Source of the DNA: JBCCSZ01 sp039199225
GTDB taxonomy: Bacteria; Bacteroidota; Bacteroidia; Chitinophagales; Saprospiraceae
Reading direction: 5' to 3'
Length of the DNA stretch: 15,085 nt
Assembly: GCA_039199225.1 (NCBI GenBank)
Contig: JBCCSZ010000196.1
Span: forward strand, 1-15,085
This document shows, in pieces, positions 1 through 8,242 of the stretch. The notes beneath the pieces were generated by a model, which ran no database searches, had not been told where the DNA came from, and saw only the letters and a program-made list of their open reading frames with translations. The position numbers were made by a program, and so were the translations under genes. Within the stretch, counting starts at the first letter, position 1. Every line of letters starts with the position of its first letter.

Positions 1-647
1 AAAATCTCTGCCACACAGTGGATGTTGATGATGGAAGAACGATGTACCCGAATAAAAATTTCCGGGTCTAACTTTTCCGCTACTTGGCCGATACCATAAT
101 TACTTAAGTAGCTTTGCTGGGCAGTTACCAGACGAGAATAGTCTTTTTCTGCATCTACCCAGATGATGTCGGAGACGTTCAGTGCGGTGAGCTTATTTTT
201 GGTTTGCACCAATATTTTCGATAGATACTTTGACTGAGCCGCATTTTCTATCAGTAGGTTTTCAGCAAGTGCTTTTAGTTTTTGTAGATTTTCATCGCCC
301 GAAGACAACACCTTTTCGATGGCTTTGGCAAAGCGCTCTTTGGTGTAGGGCTTGAGAAGGTAATCGACAGCATTAACCTCGAAAGCCTTTAAGGCGTATT
401 GATCGTAAGCTGTTGAAAAAATGATCTGCGGAACGTTCTGTAGCTTTTGCAAAACTTCAAAACCCGTCATTCCTGGCATCTGAATATCCAGCAAAACAAT
501 ATCGGGCTGAAATTCGCGGATGAGCTGTATGGCATCAACCCCATTGTTGGCCTCACCGATGATGACCAAGCTCGGGTAGTCGGCCAAGTAACCCCGCAAA
601 AGGGATCGGGCGGGCGCCTCGTCGTCAATTATGGCTATTTTCTTCAT
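1..647 (-). CDS. LytTR-family response regulator (3' end cut by window edge)
   Basis: This is a cytoplasmic two-component response regulator that should bind DNA when phosphorylated by the kinase encoded just upstream. The translation starts MKKIAIIDDEAPARSLL and gives 215 codons before the left edge. The receiver domain (about residues 1-120) has the acidic pair D8-D9, the phosphoacceptor D54 in LLDIQMPG, and the conserved lysine in YLLKPY. A linker leads to a LytTR DNA-binding domain from about residue 140, recognised by IIWVDAEKDYS and FIRVHRSSIIN. Families of this type run to about 240-250 residues, so some 30 residues are missing off the window. The ATG at 645-647 overlaps the kinase stop codon as ATGA, which fixes the start and implies translational coupling. 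The target genes are unknown; the divergent outer-membrane gene is a candidate. Confidence 0.95.
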   Translation of the reverse strand, partial: MKKIAIIDDEAPARSLLRGYLADYPSLVIIGEANNGVDAIQLIREFQPDIVLLDIQMPGMTGFEVLQKLQNVPQIIFSTAYDQYALKAFEVNAVDYLLKPYTKERFAKAIEKVLSSGDENLQKLKALAENLLIENAAQSKYLSKILVQTKNKLTALNVSDIIWVDAEKDYSRLVTAQQSYLSNYGIGQVAEKLDPEIFIRVHRSSIINIHCVAEI

Positions 648-1744
648 ACTTCCACAGACGTTTTAAGGTCAACAATGGTCTCCACACGGTCTGTCGACAA
701 TGGAATTTTGAAAGCAACCGTAACACCTCCCTGATCATTTTCGTCCATCTGCAAAGTGACATTGTACATTTTCTCCAATCGCAAACGGGTATTCTTCAAG
801 CCAACACCATCGGGATTTTCCTTTGACTTTCCGTTCAGCCCGACTCCCGTATCGCTGACCTCGACCTGCATAAAATCCCCCTCTTCATCGATTTTCACAA
901 GAATCTCTCCTCCTTGGATTTTTGGAGCAATGCCGTGCTTGACAGCATTTTCTACGATGGGCTGGAGAATCATGGGTGGCACCATTGCAGCACTCAGGCC
1001 AGCTGACAGTTCGAAGCGGTAGCTCAGGCGGTCTTCAAATCGGGCCTTTTCGATGCTCAGATACTTTTTGACAAAAGCGATCTCTTCTCCAAGAGGAACC
1101 AACTCGGTCTTTGAACCTTGCAACTGATAGCGAAACAAGTCCGACAGGGTAGCAATCAGTTCTCGGGTACGCTCCTGTTCTGGTGGGACCGAAGCACTGA
1201 TGGTATTGAAGGTATTGTACAAAAAATGTGGATTCAGCTGTGCTTTCAGCGCTCGCAGCTCACTTTGAAGAGCTATTTTCTCTAAGGCAGCCTTTATCTC
1301 TCGTTGCTTTTGCAGCTTCATATAGAAATCATAGACGTGGTAGGCACCAAATTGGACGGCATAAAACAAACCAGGAATGTAAATATCCCACCAAGAAGCC
1401 TTCCCTCCCAGGTGAAAATAGCCCAATTGGTCACACAATAAATAATAGGTAGCTCGCCACAAAAAAACATAGACCGGCAAGAAGAACAAGTGGAGCAGCA
1501 CTTTTTGCCAGATCATCCAATGGCTCAACTTGCGAAACAACAGCCACCAAATGGGAATGGTATAGATCGCCTTGAGGCCATAGTCAAAAAGGATATTGGG
1601 CATAAAACTGGACTGCCCTCCCGAGGTTTTATAAATCGCCATATTGTAGGCCGCTCCAAAAAAGGCATAGAACAAAGAGAGCATTCCCAGCTCCCGAAAC
1701 CGAATACCCATAAAGCGCTTTTGCCAAATTGTCGAAGATTCCAT
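644..1744 (-). CDS. LytS/YehU-type sensor histidine kinase
   Basis: This is an inner-membrane sensor kinase of the His_kinase (PF06580) class, which works with LytTR regulators. Its 366 residues begin with several hydrophobic segments (about 18-36, 50-70, 80-103 and 120-140) that look like four membrane helices without a large periplasmic domain. A short coiled-coil-like stretch (about 143-168) follows. The phosphoacceptor is H173 in LNPHFLYN, then the HATPase domain has the N box with N266 in VENAVKHGI and the G1 box SDTGVGL (297-303). The stop overlaps the start of the response regulator gene by four bases (ATGA), so the two form an operon. The ATG at 1744 is chosen because the first hydrophobic segment follows closely. 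The signal sensed cannot be read from the sequence. Confidence 0.95.
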   Translation of the reverse strand: MESSTIWQKRFMGIRFRELGMLSLFYAFFGAAYNMAIYKTSGGQSSFMPNILFDYGLKAIYTIPIWWLLFRKLSHWMIWQKVLLHLFFLPVYVFLWRATYYLLCDQLGYFHLGGKASWWDIYIPGLFYAVQFGAYHVYDFYMKLQKQREIKAALEKIALQSELRALKAQLNPHFLYNTFNTISASVPPEQERTRELIATLSDLFRYQLQGSKTELVPLGEEIAFVKKYLSIEKARFEDRLSYRFELSAGLSAAMVPPMILQPIVENAVKHGIAPKIQGGEILVKIDEEGDFMQVEVSDTGVGLNGKSKENPDGVGLKNTRLRLEKMYNVTLQMDENDQGGVTVAFKIPLSTDRVETIVDLKTSVEV

Positions 1745-1761
1745 GCAGATTTATTTAAGCC

Positions 1762-1794
1762 CAAAGTAACAAACACCTACGCTCATTTCACAAA
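1762..1794 (-). promoter_or_regulatory. Possible Bacteroidota promoter for the kinase-regulator operon
   Basis: On the minus strand a TTTG (1791-1794) is followed after 21 bases by TTACTTTG (1762-1769). This matches the Bacteroidota -33/-7 pattern TTTG-N19-21-TAnnTTTG in all but one fixed position. It would give a very short leader of about 10 nt before the kinase ATG. The sequence match is seen; its use as a promoter is inferred. Confidence 0.35.
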
Positions 1795-1899
1795 CAGTAT
1801 CGACGAACTGCAATATAAGCAGACGAATGGAAAACGGGCCATTCGGCGAAGCATATGACCACTCATCGAAATGCAGGGGTATGGACTCTGCGGTTGATC

Positions 1900-1907
1900 T
1901 ACATTTG
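1900..1907 (+). promoter_or_regulatory. Bacteroidota -7 element upstream of the outer-membrane protein gene
   Basis: TACATTTG is an exact match to the TAnnTTTG -7 consensus of Bacteroidota. No good TTTG lies 19-21 bases upstream, so the promoter may be weak or need an activator. Transcription starting near 1914 would leave a leader of about 130 nt before the ATG at 2043. The -7 core continues as TTTGTAATCGTA, a 12-mer that recurs at the lipoprotein promoter near 8202. Confidence 0.5.
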
Positions 1908-2042
1908 TAATCGTAAGAATTAATCACCCAACAAATGCTCTTTAAAAAAATGCTTAGCTCAAAATTAGGAACAATGAAAAAAATCCAAATATCCTCCCGT
2001 CTCGTAGTTGAAATGAATACAAACATTCAAAAAACCACCATC

Positions 2043-4472
2043 ATGAAAAATTTCTTACCAATCCTTTTCCTCCTTTTTTTCAGCCTTACTCAACTATTTG
2101 CTCAAAGTTCAACCGGCGGCACCATTGTCGGTAAAGTCTTCGATTCCGAGGGAGAAGCCGTCGCCTATGCAAATGTTCTGCTCTTTGCAGCAACAGATAG
2201 TTCCTTGGTAAAAGGAGAATATACCAATGAAGATGGTACTTTCAGGCTGGCAGGAATAGCAGCAGCCTCCTATTGGGTACAAGTATCCTTCGTGGGCTTT
2301 GAACCTTTCAATACCACTACTTTCAAATTGCAAGATGGCCAAAACCTGAATCTACCAACCATCAAGGTAGAAGCCGCTGCCAATCAATTGGCGGAAGTGG
2401 AAGTGAAAGCGGAACGCGCAATGATCGAAGTGCAGCCCGACAAGACCGTCTTCAACGTAGATGGCAACATCAATGCTACAGGCAATACAGCCTTTGAGCT
2501 GCTGCGCAAATCACCGGGCGTCGTCGTAGACAACAACGACAACATCATCCTGAGCGGTAAAAATGGCGTGCAAGTATACATCGACGGCAAGCCAACCCGA
2601 CTGAGCAGTGCCGATCTGGCCGATCTGCTTCGCTCCATGCAGTCTTCCGAAATCGATGCCATTGAAATCATCACCAATCCATCGGCCAAGTACGATGCCG
2701 AAGGCAATGCCGGGATCATCAACATCCGACTGAAAAAAGACAAGCGGCTGGGCCTAAATGCGAATGTGAATCTAGGTTACAGAAAGGGCATCAACCACCG
2801 CTACAACACCGCCACCACCTTCAACTATCGCAACAAAAAAACCAACATATATGGCGCCTACAACCACAACAATGGCAAGTCCAGAAATTGGATGGACCTC
2901 TACAGAATACAACAGGGGATGCTGTTTGACCAAGAGACCGAAACCATCCGCGATGGTGCCAACAACAGCCTGAGACTGGGGACCGACTTTTTCATCAATA
3001 AAAACAGCACCCTGGGAGTTATGGTCAAAGGTTTTGACAACAACAACGATTGGACAAATACCAGCGTCACCCCCATCACAGACTTGGCCAACAACCAATC
3101 TACCTCTATTCTGGATGCCATCTCCGTCAACGATGGACGGCGCCAAAATCTCACAGCCAATGTCAACTATTCATTCGACGACCGACAAGGGAAAAGTTGG
3201 AACATCGACGCCGATTGGGCTTACTTCAAAAACCAGAACGATAGCTACCAACCAAATTACTATAAAACACCAAAAGGAGAGCAAATTGTGGATGAGCGCA
3301 TTTTCACCAGCCAGGCACCAACAGATGTTCAAATCTATTCGTTTCGCCTGGACCATGAGCGTCCTTTACTAGGCGGAAAGCTGGGCAGCGGCGCTAAGTT
3401 CTCTTACATTAGAACAGACAATACCTACGACTTTTTTAGCCTAGAAAATAACGAATCCATCCTCGACATCGACCGCAGCAATAGCTTTGTGTACGATGAA
3501 AACATCAACGCCGCTTATTTGAGCTATACGAAAAAGTGGAAGAAGTTCAACTTCAACCTGGGCCTGCGCGCCGAGCAGACCAACTCCAAGGGGGTTCTCA
3601 CCGCACAAAAGGCAACCAACAACCGAAGTGTCAAAAGAAACTACCTCGACTTCTTCCCATCTGCCGGCCTCTCCTACCAGCTCAATCCAATGAACCAAGT
3701 CCGCATCAACTACAGTCGCCGCATTGATCGCCCCAACTACCAGGCCCTCAATCCTTTCGAATTCAAGTTGAGCGAGTTGAGCTACTCGCGTGGCAATCCA
3801 TTCTTGCGTCCTCAGTACACACACAACATCTCTTTGTCACACACCTACAAATACAGCCTAACCACCAGCCTGAATTACAGCTATACCAAAGACTTTTTTG
3901 CCAGCATATCCGACTCTACCGAACAGATCAGAAGTTTTTTGGAAACCATCAACCTAAGCTATCAGCAGGTGCTGAGCCTAAGCATCAGCATGCCTTTTAG
4001 CCCTAATGATTGGTGGAGTACTTACACCAGCATCAGCGGCTTCCATACGCACAACCACGGTGACCTCGGCGAAGGCCGCACGGTAGACATCAAAGCAACT
4101 GTCGCAAGCTTTTACCACCAATCATCCTTTAAGCTGCCCAAAGACTTCAGTTTGCAGCTATCGGGCTGGTACAGTTCACCATCCATTTGGGGCGCTGTCT
4201 ATGCCACCGACGCCGTTTTCAGCATCGATGCAGGTGTTCAGAAAAAACTATTCGGAGGGCGGGCCAATTTAAAAGTCTCTGTCTCGGATATCTTCCTAAC
4301 CACTCCTTGGCGAGGCGTACAAGAATTTGCCGGCTTCTATGTGGAGGCTACCGGAGGGTGGGAAAGCCGCCAACTGAGGGTCAACTTCTCTTATCTGTTG
4401 GGAAATGACCAGGTCAAGAAGTCACGCAGACGAAAAACGGGCCTCGAAGATGAAGCCCAACGCGTGAAGTAA
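2043..4472 (+). CDS. Outer-membrane beta-barrel family protein (TonB-receptor-like)
   Basis: This is a large outer-membrane protein of the OMP_b-brl_3 type, related to TonB-dependent receptors; its substrate is unknown. From the ATG at 2043 it has 809 residues. A signal peptide (MKNFLPILFLLFFSLTQLFAQ) is followed by a carboxypeptidase-regulatory-like domain (about 25-105, with GKVFDSEGEAVAYANV and TNEDGTFRLAGI). A plug-like domain (about 130-240) contains YIDGKPTRLSS and NPSAKYDAEGNAGIINI, and the rest is rich in alternating aromatic beta strands forming the barrel. The tail SRRRKTGLEDEAQRVK is typical of this family. In-frame ATGs at 1935, 1950, 1974 and 2013 are rejected as starts because they would bury the signal peptide. 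It is divergent from the LytTR system and ends at a strong terminator, so it is probably monocistronic. Confidence 0.93.
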   Translation: MKNFLPILFLLFFSLTQLFAQSSTGGTIVGKVFDSEGEAVAYANVLLFAATDSSLVKGEYTNEDGTFRLAGIAAASYWVQVSFVGFEPFNTTTFKLQDGQNLNLPTIKVEAAANQLAEVEVKAERAMIEVQPDKTVFNVDGNINATGNTAFELLRKSPGVVVDNNDNIILSGKNGVQVYIDGKPTRLSSADLADLLRSMQSSEIDAIEIITNPSAKYDAEGNAGIINIRLKKDKRLGLNANVNLGYRKGINHRYNTATTFNYRNKKTNIYGAYNHNNGKSRNWMDLYRIQQGMLFDQETETIRDGANNSLRLGTDFFINKNSTLGVMVKGFDNNNDWTNTSVTPITDLANNQSTSILDAISVNDGRRQNLTANVNYSFDDRQGKSWNIDADWAYFKNQNDSYQPNYYKTPKGEQIVDERIFTSQAPTDVQIYSFRLDHERPLLGGKLGSGAKFSYIRTDNTYDFFSLENNESILDIDRSNSFVYDENINAAYLSYTKKWKKFNFNLGLRAEQTNSKGVLTAQKATNNRSVKRNYLDFFPSAGLSYQLNPMNQVRINYSRRIDRPNYQALNPFEFKLSELSYSRGNPFLRPQYTHNISLSHTYKYSLTTSLNYSYTKDFFASISDSTEQIRSFLETINLSYQQVLSLSISMPFSPNDWWSTYTSISGFHTHNHGDLGEGRTVDIKATVASFYHQSSFKLPKDFSLQLSGWYSSPSIWGAVYATDAVFSIDAGVQKKLFGGRANLKVSVSDIFLTTPWRGVQEFAGFYVEATGGWESRQLRVNFSYLLGNDQVKKSRRRKTGLEDEAQRVK

Positions 4473-4485
4473 GATGCTGAAAGAG

Positions 4486-4517
4486 ACCACCAGGCTGAGC
4501 ACCTGGTGGTTTTTCTT
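4486..4517 (+). terminator. Rho-independent terminator after the outer-membrane protein gene
   Basis: A perfect 9-bp stem, ACCACCAGG (4486-4494) with CCTGGTGGT (4502-4510), encloses a 7-nt loop and is followed directly by TTTTCTTG and more T-rich sequence. It lies 13 bases after the stop codon. From here to 4678 the DNA is AT-rich with no gene seen. Confidence 0.9.
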
Positions 4518-4678
4518 GTTTTTGCTAAAAAAATAGCTGATTTATACCCCATTCAACGCTAAATTTATAGGGCCAATAATTGCGAATCCCTTCTTGATAG
4601 CAGTCGGATGCCACATTTTGAGGCAATTATCGTATAAGAAAACTATCTTGTGAGTTGATTTACAAACAAAAAGTAGAA

Positions 4679-7042
4679 ATGAAATTAAGCGTTACACTCA
4701 TCCCTTCAGCATTTTTTGCTCTTATACTTTCTTGTTGGACCTATCAAGTTCAAGCTCAGGAAACTTCTAACCACGGAAATAAATTCGAACAATTGGGCAG
4801 TTTGCTCGATTCGCCTAACAACTTTAGAGGCATCGACGGAGCCCCCGGACCAGACTATTGGCAGCAGCGAGCCGATTACGACATCGAATGTACCCTCGAT
4901 GTAGATGAACAGCGTCTCGACGGTAGCGAATTGGTTACCTATTACAACCAATCTCCTCAAACTTTGCGCTACTTGTGGTTGCAACTCGACGAAAACCAGC
5001 ACGCTGCCGATGCAGACAACCATCGCTTCAACCCCAGCAGCATGAGAGACATTATGAGCGAGCAATCGCTCCGTCAACTGGAGCCCTGGCGAGAGTTGGA
5101 GAAATATGGCCACAAAATCCAGAAGGTAACCGACGATCGCGACAAGCCCCTCAAGTACACCATCAATAAAACCATGATGCGCATCGACCTGCCGGAACCA
5201 TTGGCACCGGGCGAACAGTTCTCCTTCCGGGTGGATTGGCACTACTACCTCATTGACCGGATGAATTCTACCAGCTGGGGCCGAGGTGGATATGAATATT
5301 TCAAGGACGATAAGAATTACATCTTTACCATCGTGCAGTGGTTTCCTCGCTTGTGTGTTTACAGCGATTTTGAAGGATGGCAGAATAAGCAGTTTACCGG
5401 CCGTGGAGAATTTGCCCTCAACTTTGGCAACTATGTCGTTAAAATGACGCTCCCTTCCGACTACATGGTTGGGTCTACTGGTGAATGTCTGAACTATAAG
5501 ACCGTGCTGACAAAGACGCAGATGGAGCGGTACGAAAAAGCAGAAAGTGCCAAGGAACCCATGGAGATCGTCACACTGGCCGAAGCAAAGAAACTCGAGA
5601 AGAAGAAGCGGTCGAAGGAAATGAAAACCTGGATTTTCAAAGCAGAAAATGTGAGGGACTTTGCCTGGACAGCCAGCCGAAAGTTTATCTGGGATGCCAT
5701 GCCGCACTTTACCGAGGACGGCCGCAAAGTCATGTGTATGAGTTATTACCCCAAGGAATCCTACCCTATCTACAATCGCTACTCGACCAAGACCGTGGCA
5801 CATACCCTCAACGTGTATTCTAAGTACAGCATACCCTATCCATATCCTGTGGCCATCTCTGTGGAGGCGGCCAATGGCATGGAGTATCCAATGATTTGCT
5901 TCAACCCAGGCCGGGCGGAGGAAGATGGTACCTACACCGAAGGGGCTAAAAAAGCAGCCATCACGGTTATCATTCACGAAGTCGGACACAACTACTTTCC
6001 GATGATCATCAACAGCGATGAACGTCAGTGGGCCTGGTTCGATGAAGGGATCAATACCTTTGTTCAGTTTTTGGCAGAGCAGGAATTCGACAACAATTAC
6101 AAGTCCGGAGAAGGGATTCCAGAGTTGATTACCAGCTACATGAAGCTGCCGAAGGATAAGCTGGAGCCCATTATGACCAATAGCGAAAACATCGTCAAGT
6201 ACTTCGCCAACGCGTACGACAAACCCGCTACTGCGCTGAACATCTTACGGGAGACCATCATGGGCCGGGAGCTCTTCGACTTTGCCTTCCGCGAATATTG
6301 CCGCCGGTGGGCCTTCAAGCATCCCACACCTGCCGACTTTTTCCGTACGATGGAAGATGCCAGCGGTGTAGACCTTGACTGGTTTTGGCGAGGATGGTTC
6401 TATGGCATCGATGCCGTCGACATTTCTCTGGACAGCATCAAGTGGTACAAAGTTGATCTGGAAAACAATCCAGAAAGAACGGAAAAATCTTATCCACAAA
6501 AGGCGCAAAAGCCAGTAGAACATCTGTCGCAAAAGCGCAACCGGGAAGCAAAGGTTCCTTTTGCCGTCGACCAAGACCGCAGCCTGCGCGATTTCTATAC
6601 GGACTACAAGCCTTGGGAGACCAAGGACTCCGTCTATGACTTTACCATTTATTTGTACGATGAGACTTTCGACAAAAAGGAAAAGGAGAATCGATACGGC
6701 AAAAACAATTATTACCAATTGTACTTCAGCAACAAAGGCGGCCTGGTCATGCCGGTCATCATCGAATGGACCTTTGAAGATGGTACCACAGAGATCGAAC
6801 GCATACCAGCAGAAATCTGGCGCAAAAACGAAAATGAATTTACCAAGGTTTTTGTAAAAGATAAGGTGGTCAAGGGCATCCGAATCGACCCATTCAAAGA
6901 AACGGCCGACATCGATGAAAACAACAACAATTGGCCGGTCAAGGAAGTCCCAAGCCGTTTCCAGGTTTATAAAAAGCACAAGACCAAGAAGCAGCCAAAC
7001 CCTATGCAAAAGGCTAAAAAGAAGCAGTCGATCAAGCCATAG
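4679..7042 (+). CDS. Exported M1-family (gluzincin) metallopeptidase
   Basis: This is a zinc aminopeptidase-like enzyme, exported to the periplasm, outer membrane or outside. The ATG at 4679 gives 787 residues beginning with a signal peptide (MKLSVTLIPSAFFALILSC...VQAQ); the longer reading from a TTG at 4655 puts extra residues before it and is less likely. The catalytic core is complete: HEVGH (H433, E434, H437), then exactly 18 residues to E456 in WFDEG, which is the HEXXH-X18-E signature of M1. The substrate-binding loop reads NGMEYPM (G400-M401-E402) in place of GAMEN, a variant common in Bacteroidota. Y513 in AYDKPATAL is the likely transition-state tyrosine. The N-terminal part (about 40-280) resembles the M1 saddle domain. 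A lysine-rich tail ends the protein, and no type IX sorting domain is evident. TATCTTGTG at 4644-4652 is a weak promoter-like match. Actual substrates are unknown. Confidence 0.92.
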   Translation: MKLSVTLIPSAFFALILSCWTYQVQAQETSNHGNKFEQLGSLLDSPNNFRGIDGAPGPDYWQQRADYDIECTLDVDEQRLDGSELVTYYNQSPQTLRYLWLQLDENQHAADADNHRFNPSSMRDIMSEQSLRQLEPWRELEKYGHKIQKVTDDRDKPLKYTINKTMMRIDLPEPLAPGEQFSFRVDWHYYLIDRMNSTSWGRGGYEYFKDDKNYIFTIVQWFPRLCVYSDFEGWQNKQFTGRGEFALNFGNYVVKMTLPSDYMVGSTGECLNYKTVLTKTQMERYEKAESAKEPMEIVTLAEAKKLEKKKRSKEMKTWIFKAENVRDFAWTASRKFIWDAMPHFTEDGRKVMCMSYYPKESYPIYNRYSTKTVAHTLNVYSKYSIPYPYPVAISVEAANGMEYPMICFNPGRAEEDGTYTEGAKKAAITVIIHEVGHNYFPMIINSDERQWAWFDEGINTFVQFLAEQEFDNNYKSGEGIPELITSYMKLPKDKLEPIMTNSENIVKYFANAYDKPATALNILRETIMGRELFDFAFREYCRRWAFKHPTPADFFRTMEDASGVDLDWFWRGWFYGIDAVDISLDSIKWYKVDLENNPERTEKSYPQKAQKPVEHLSQKRNREAKVPFAVDQDRSLRDFYTDYKPWETKDSVYDFTIYLYDETFDKKEKENRYGKNNYYQLYFSNKGGLVMPVIIEWTFEDGTTEIERIPAEIWRKNENEFTKVFVKDKVVKGIRIDPFKETADIDENNNNWPVKEVPSRFQVYKKHKTKKQPNPMQKAKKKQSIKP

Positions 7043-7074
7043 GTGGCATTTTTAGACAGCGCTTTTTAAATCAG

Positions 7075-7111
7075 CGGGCAAATTCCAGTGCAACCAAGTG
7101 GAATTTGCCCG
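7075..7111 (+). terminator. Perfect 13-bp hairpin after the metallopeptidase gene
   Basis: CGGGCAAATTCCA (7075-7087) pairs perfectly with TGGAATTTGCCCG (7099-7111) across an 11-nt loop. It begins 32 bases after the metallopeptidase stop codon and lies before the AraC-type gene, where a terminator is expected. The following bases (TTGTCGTCC) are not a good T tract, so it may be a weak terminator or a 3'-end stabilising hairpin. Confidence 0.6.
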
Positions 7112-7196
7112 TTGTCGTCCAGGCTACCAAGCCCTGCACTTCTAAGAACTTTGTTTTGGCTGGTCTGTTTTATCTTGTGTACAAACATTCGATGCA

Positions 7197-8087
7197 ATGG
7201 CTGTCAAAACAATTCAACGCTACCCCTATCAAAAGACCGGATTGCAAGCAAAGCAATTTTCCGGCTTCGAGCTCACGTCCATCCGTCTGAACACCCACTG
7301 CATTGCACACGAAAATGAGATTGCCGACCACTACAAAATCTATTGGATCGAAGATGGGTCGGGGAAGTACCAAATCGACTTCAAACCCTTCGAAATTCAA
7401 GAAAGTGGCTTGTTCTTTCTTTCGCCCGGTCAGGTCCTGCAAGTAGAAACCGAGCAAGTACGGTCGGGCTTCCAGATCAGCTTTGACAAAGAGTTTTACT
7501 GTGTAGAAATGCACGGCAAGGAGATTGCCTGCAACGGGGTGTTGTTCAACAATGTCCATAAAGCCACCATGATTCCGCTGACGGCAGCAGAGTCGCCTGC
7601 TTTTCAGCAGATCATCCAGAATATAATCGCCGAGGTCGAAAGGCCCGGTCCGGCCCATCGGGAGATGCTCGAAACCTACCTTCGGATGTTTCTCATTCAG
7701 GCATTGCGCAAGTTGGAAGAACTAGGACAGGCCACCCAGCCGACCGCCTCGGAGGGCAATCGTCTTGCCGGCGACTTTATTGCGCTGGTCGAAAAGCACT
7801 ATCAAAAGATACACAGCGTTTCAGAATACGCAGAGATGTTGTTCGTATCTCCAAAGTCACTGGCCAAACGGCTCAATGCCCTAGATTACAAGACACCAAC
7901 AGAGATCATCCGCGATCGGATTGTTCTTCAGGCCAAAAGAGACCTTCGCTACACCAACAAATCTGTCAAAGAAATCGCTTTCGAACTAGGGTTTGAGGAC
8001 CCGGCTTATTTTACGAGATTGTTCAAAAAATCGGAGCAGTTGTCCCCACTGAACTATCGTGAAAAGCATTTCGGAGGCAGCAACTAA
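7197..8087 (+). CDS. AraC-family transcriptional regulator
   Basis: This is a cytoplasmic DNA-binding regulator of 296 residues, a normal AraC-family length. The N-terminal half (about 15-130) resembles the cupin-like AraC ligand-binding domain, with strands around YKIYWIEDGSGKYQI and the turn LFFLSPGQVLQV. The C-terminal domain (about 190-292) holds two helix-turn-helix motifs: the first around VSEYAEMLFVSPKSLAKRL (208-225), the second around VKEIAFELGFEDPAYFTRLFK (257-277), followed by the family ending SPLNYRE. The ATG at 7197 is used; the ATG at 7192 is in another frame. TATCTTGTG at 7171-7179 is a weak promoter-like match. It lies 155 bases before the lipoprotein gene, whose upstream region carries TTGTCCA repeats that could be its binding sites. 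The inducing ligand is unknown. Confidence 0.93.
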   Translation: MAVKTIQRYPYQKTGLQAKQFSGFELTSIRLNTHCIAHENEIADHYKIYWIEDGSGKYQIDFKPFEIQESGLFFLSPGQVLQVETEQVRSGFQISFDKEFYCVEMHGKEIACNGVLFNNVHKATMIPLTAAESPAFQQIIQNIIAEVERPGPAHREMLETYLRMFLIQALRKLEELGQATQPTASEGNRLAGDFIALVEKHYQKIHSVSEYAEMLFVSPKSLAKRLNALDYKTPTEIIRDRIVLQAKRDLRYTNKSVKEIAFELGFEDPAYFTRLFKKSEQLSPLNYREKHFGGSN

Positions 8088-8138
8088 CCAACCGTCGGCT
8101 TACCAAAATGGCTTCCTAAAATACGCCCACTGGCACAT

Positions 8139-8174
8139 TTGTCCAATTGTCCAAGCATTCGGAACCTTTGTCCA
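8139..8174 (+). promoter_or_regulatory. TTGTCCA direct repeats, candidate AraC-regulator operator
   Basis: TTGTCCA occurs three times in the same orientation, at 8139-8145, 8147-8153 and 8168-8174. The first two are 8 bases apart, the second and third start 21 bases apart, about two helical turns, which is the usual spacing of half-sites for AraC-type activators. The last copy ends 23 bases before the -7 element at 8198, next to where a -33 element should be and where none is good. The repeats are seen; binding by the adjacent regulator is inferred. Confidence 0.45.
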
Positions 8175-8197
8175 TTCTCAACCCTACGATTCCCATA

Positions 8198-8205
8198 TAA
8201 TTTTG
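8198..8205 (+). promoter_or_regulatory. Bacteroidota -7 element for the lipoprotein-barrel operon
   Basis: TAATTTTG matches TAnnTTTG exactly and lies 37 bases before the lipoprotein ATG, giving a leader of about 30 nt. The -33 position (around 8175-8178) has no TTTG, fitting a promoter that depends on an activator. The core continues into TTTGTAATCGTA (8202-8213), shared with the element near 1904. Confidence 0.55.
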
Positions 8206-8242
8206 TAATCGTATTCACCGAACCTTAAAAACCTTAGTTCAA

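Noticed and set aside
1935..2042. In-frame N-terminal extension of the outer-membrane protein from ATG 1935, 1950, 1974 or 2013
   Set aside because: The extension is polar and basic and would place the signal peptide internally; the ATG at 2043 begins a textbook signal peptide.
1745..2042. LytTR regulator binding repeats between the divergent operons
   Set aside because: Some GTTG-like fragments are present, but no pair of matching repeats with the 12-13 base spacing usual for LytTR sites was found by eye.
5876..5890. Loss of the canonical GAMEN motif in the M1 peptidase (NGMEYPM instead)
   Set aside because: This variant is familiar in M1-like enzymes of Bacteroidota and the zinc ligands and general base are intact, so it is not evidence of an inactive enzyme.
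4706..5989. A 427-codon open frame on the minus strand inside the metallopeptidase gene
   Set aside because: It is antisense to a gene with a signal peptide and an intact M1 active site, shows no domain pattern of its own, and has the His/Val/Leu-rich look of a shadow frame. The same applies to the 254-codon minus-strand frame at 6245-7009.
4644..7179. TATCTTGTG repeated before the metallopeptidase gene (4644-4652) and the AraC gene (7171-7179) as a shared promoter
   Set aside because: The 9-mer fits TAnnTTTG poorly and the nearest TTTG elements are 23 and 17 bases upstream, outside the usual spacing, so it is only noted and not annotated as a promoter.
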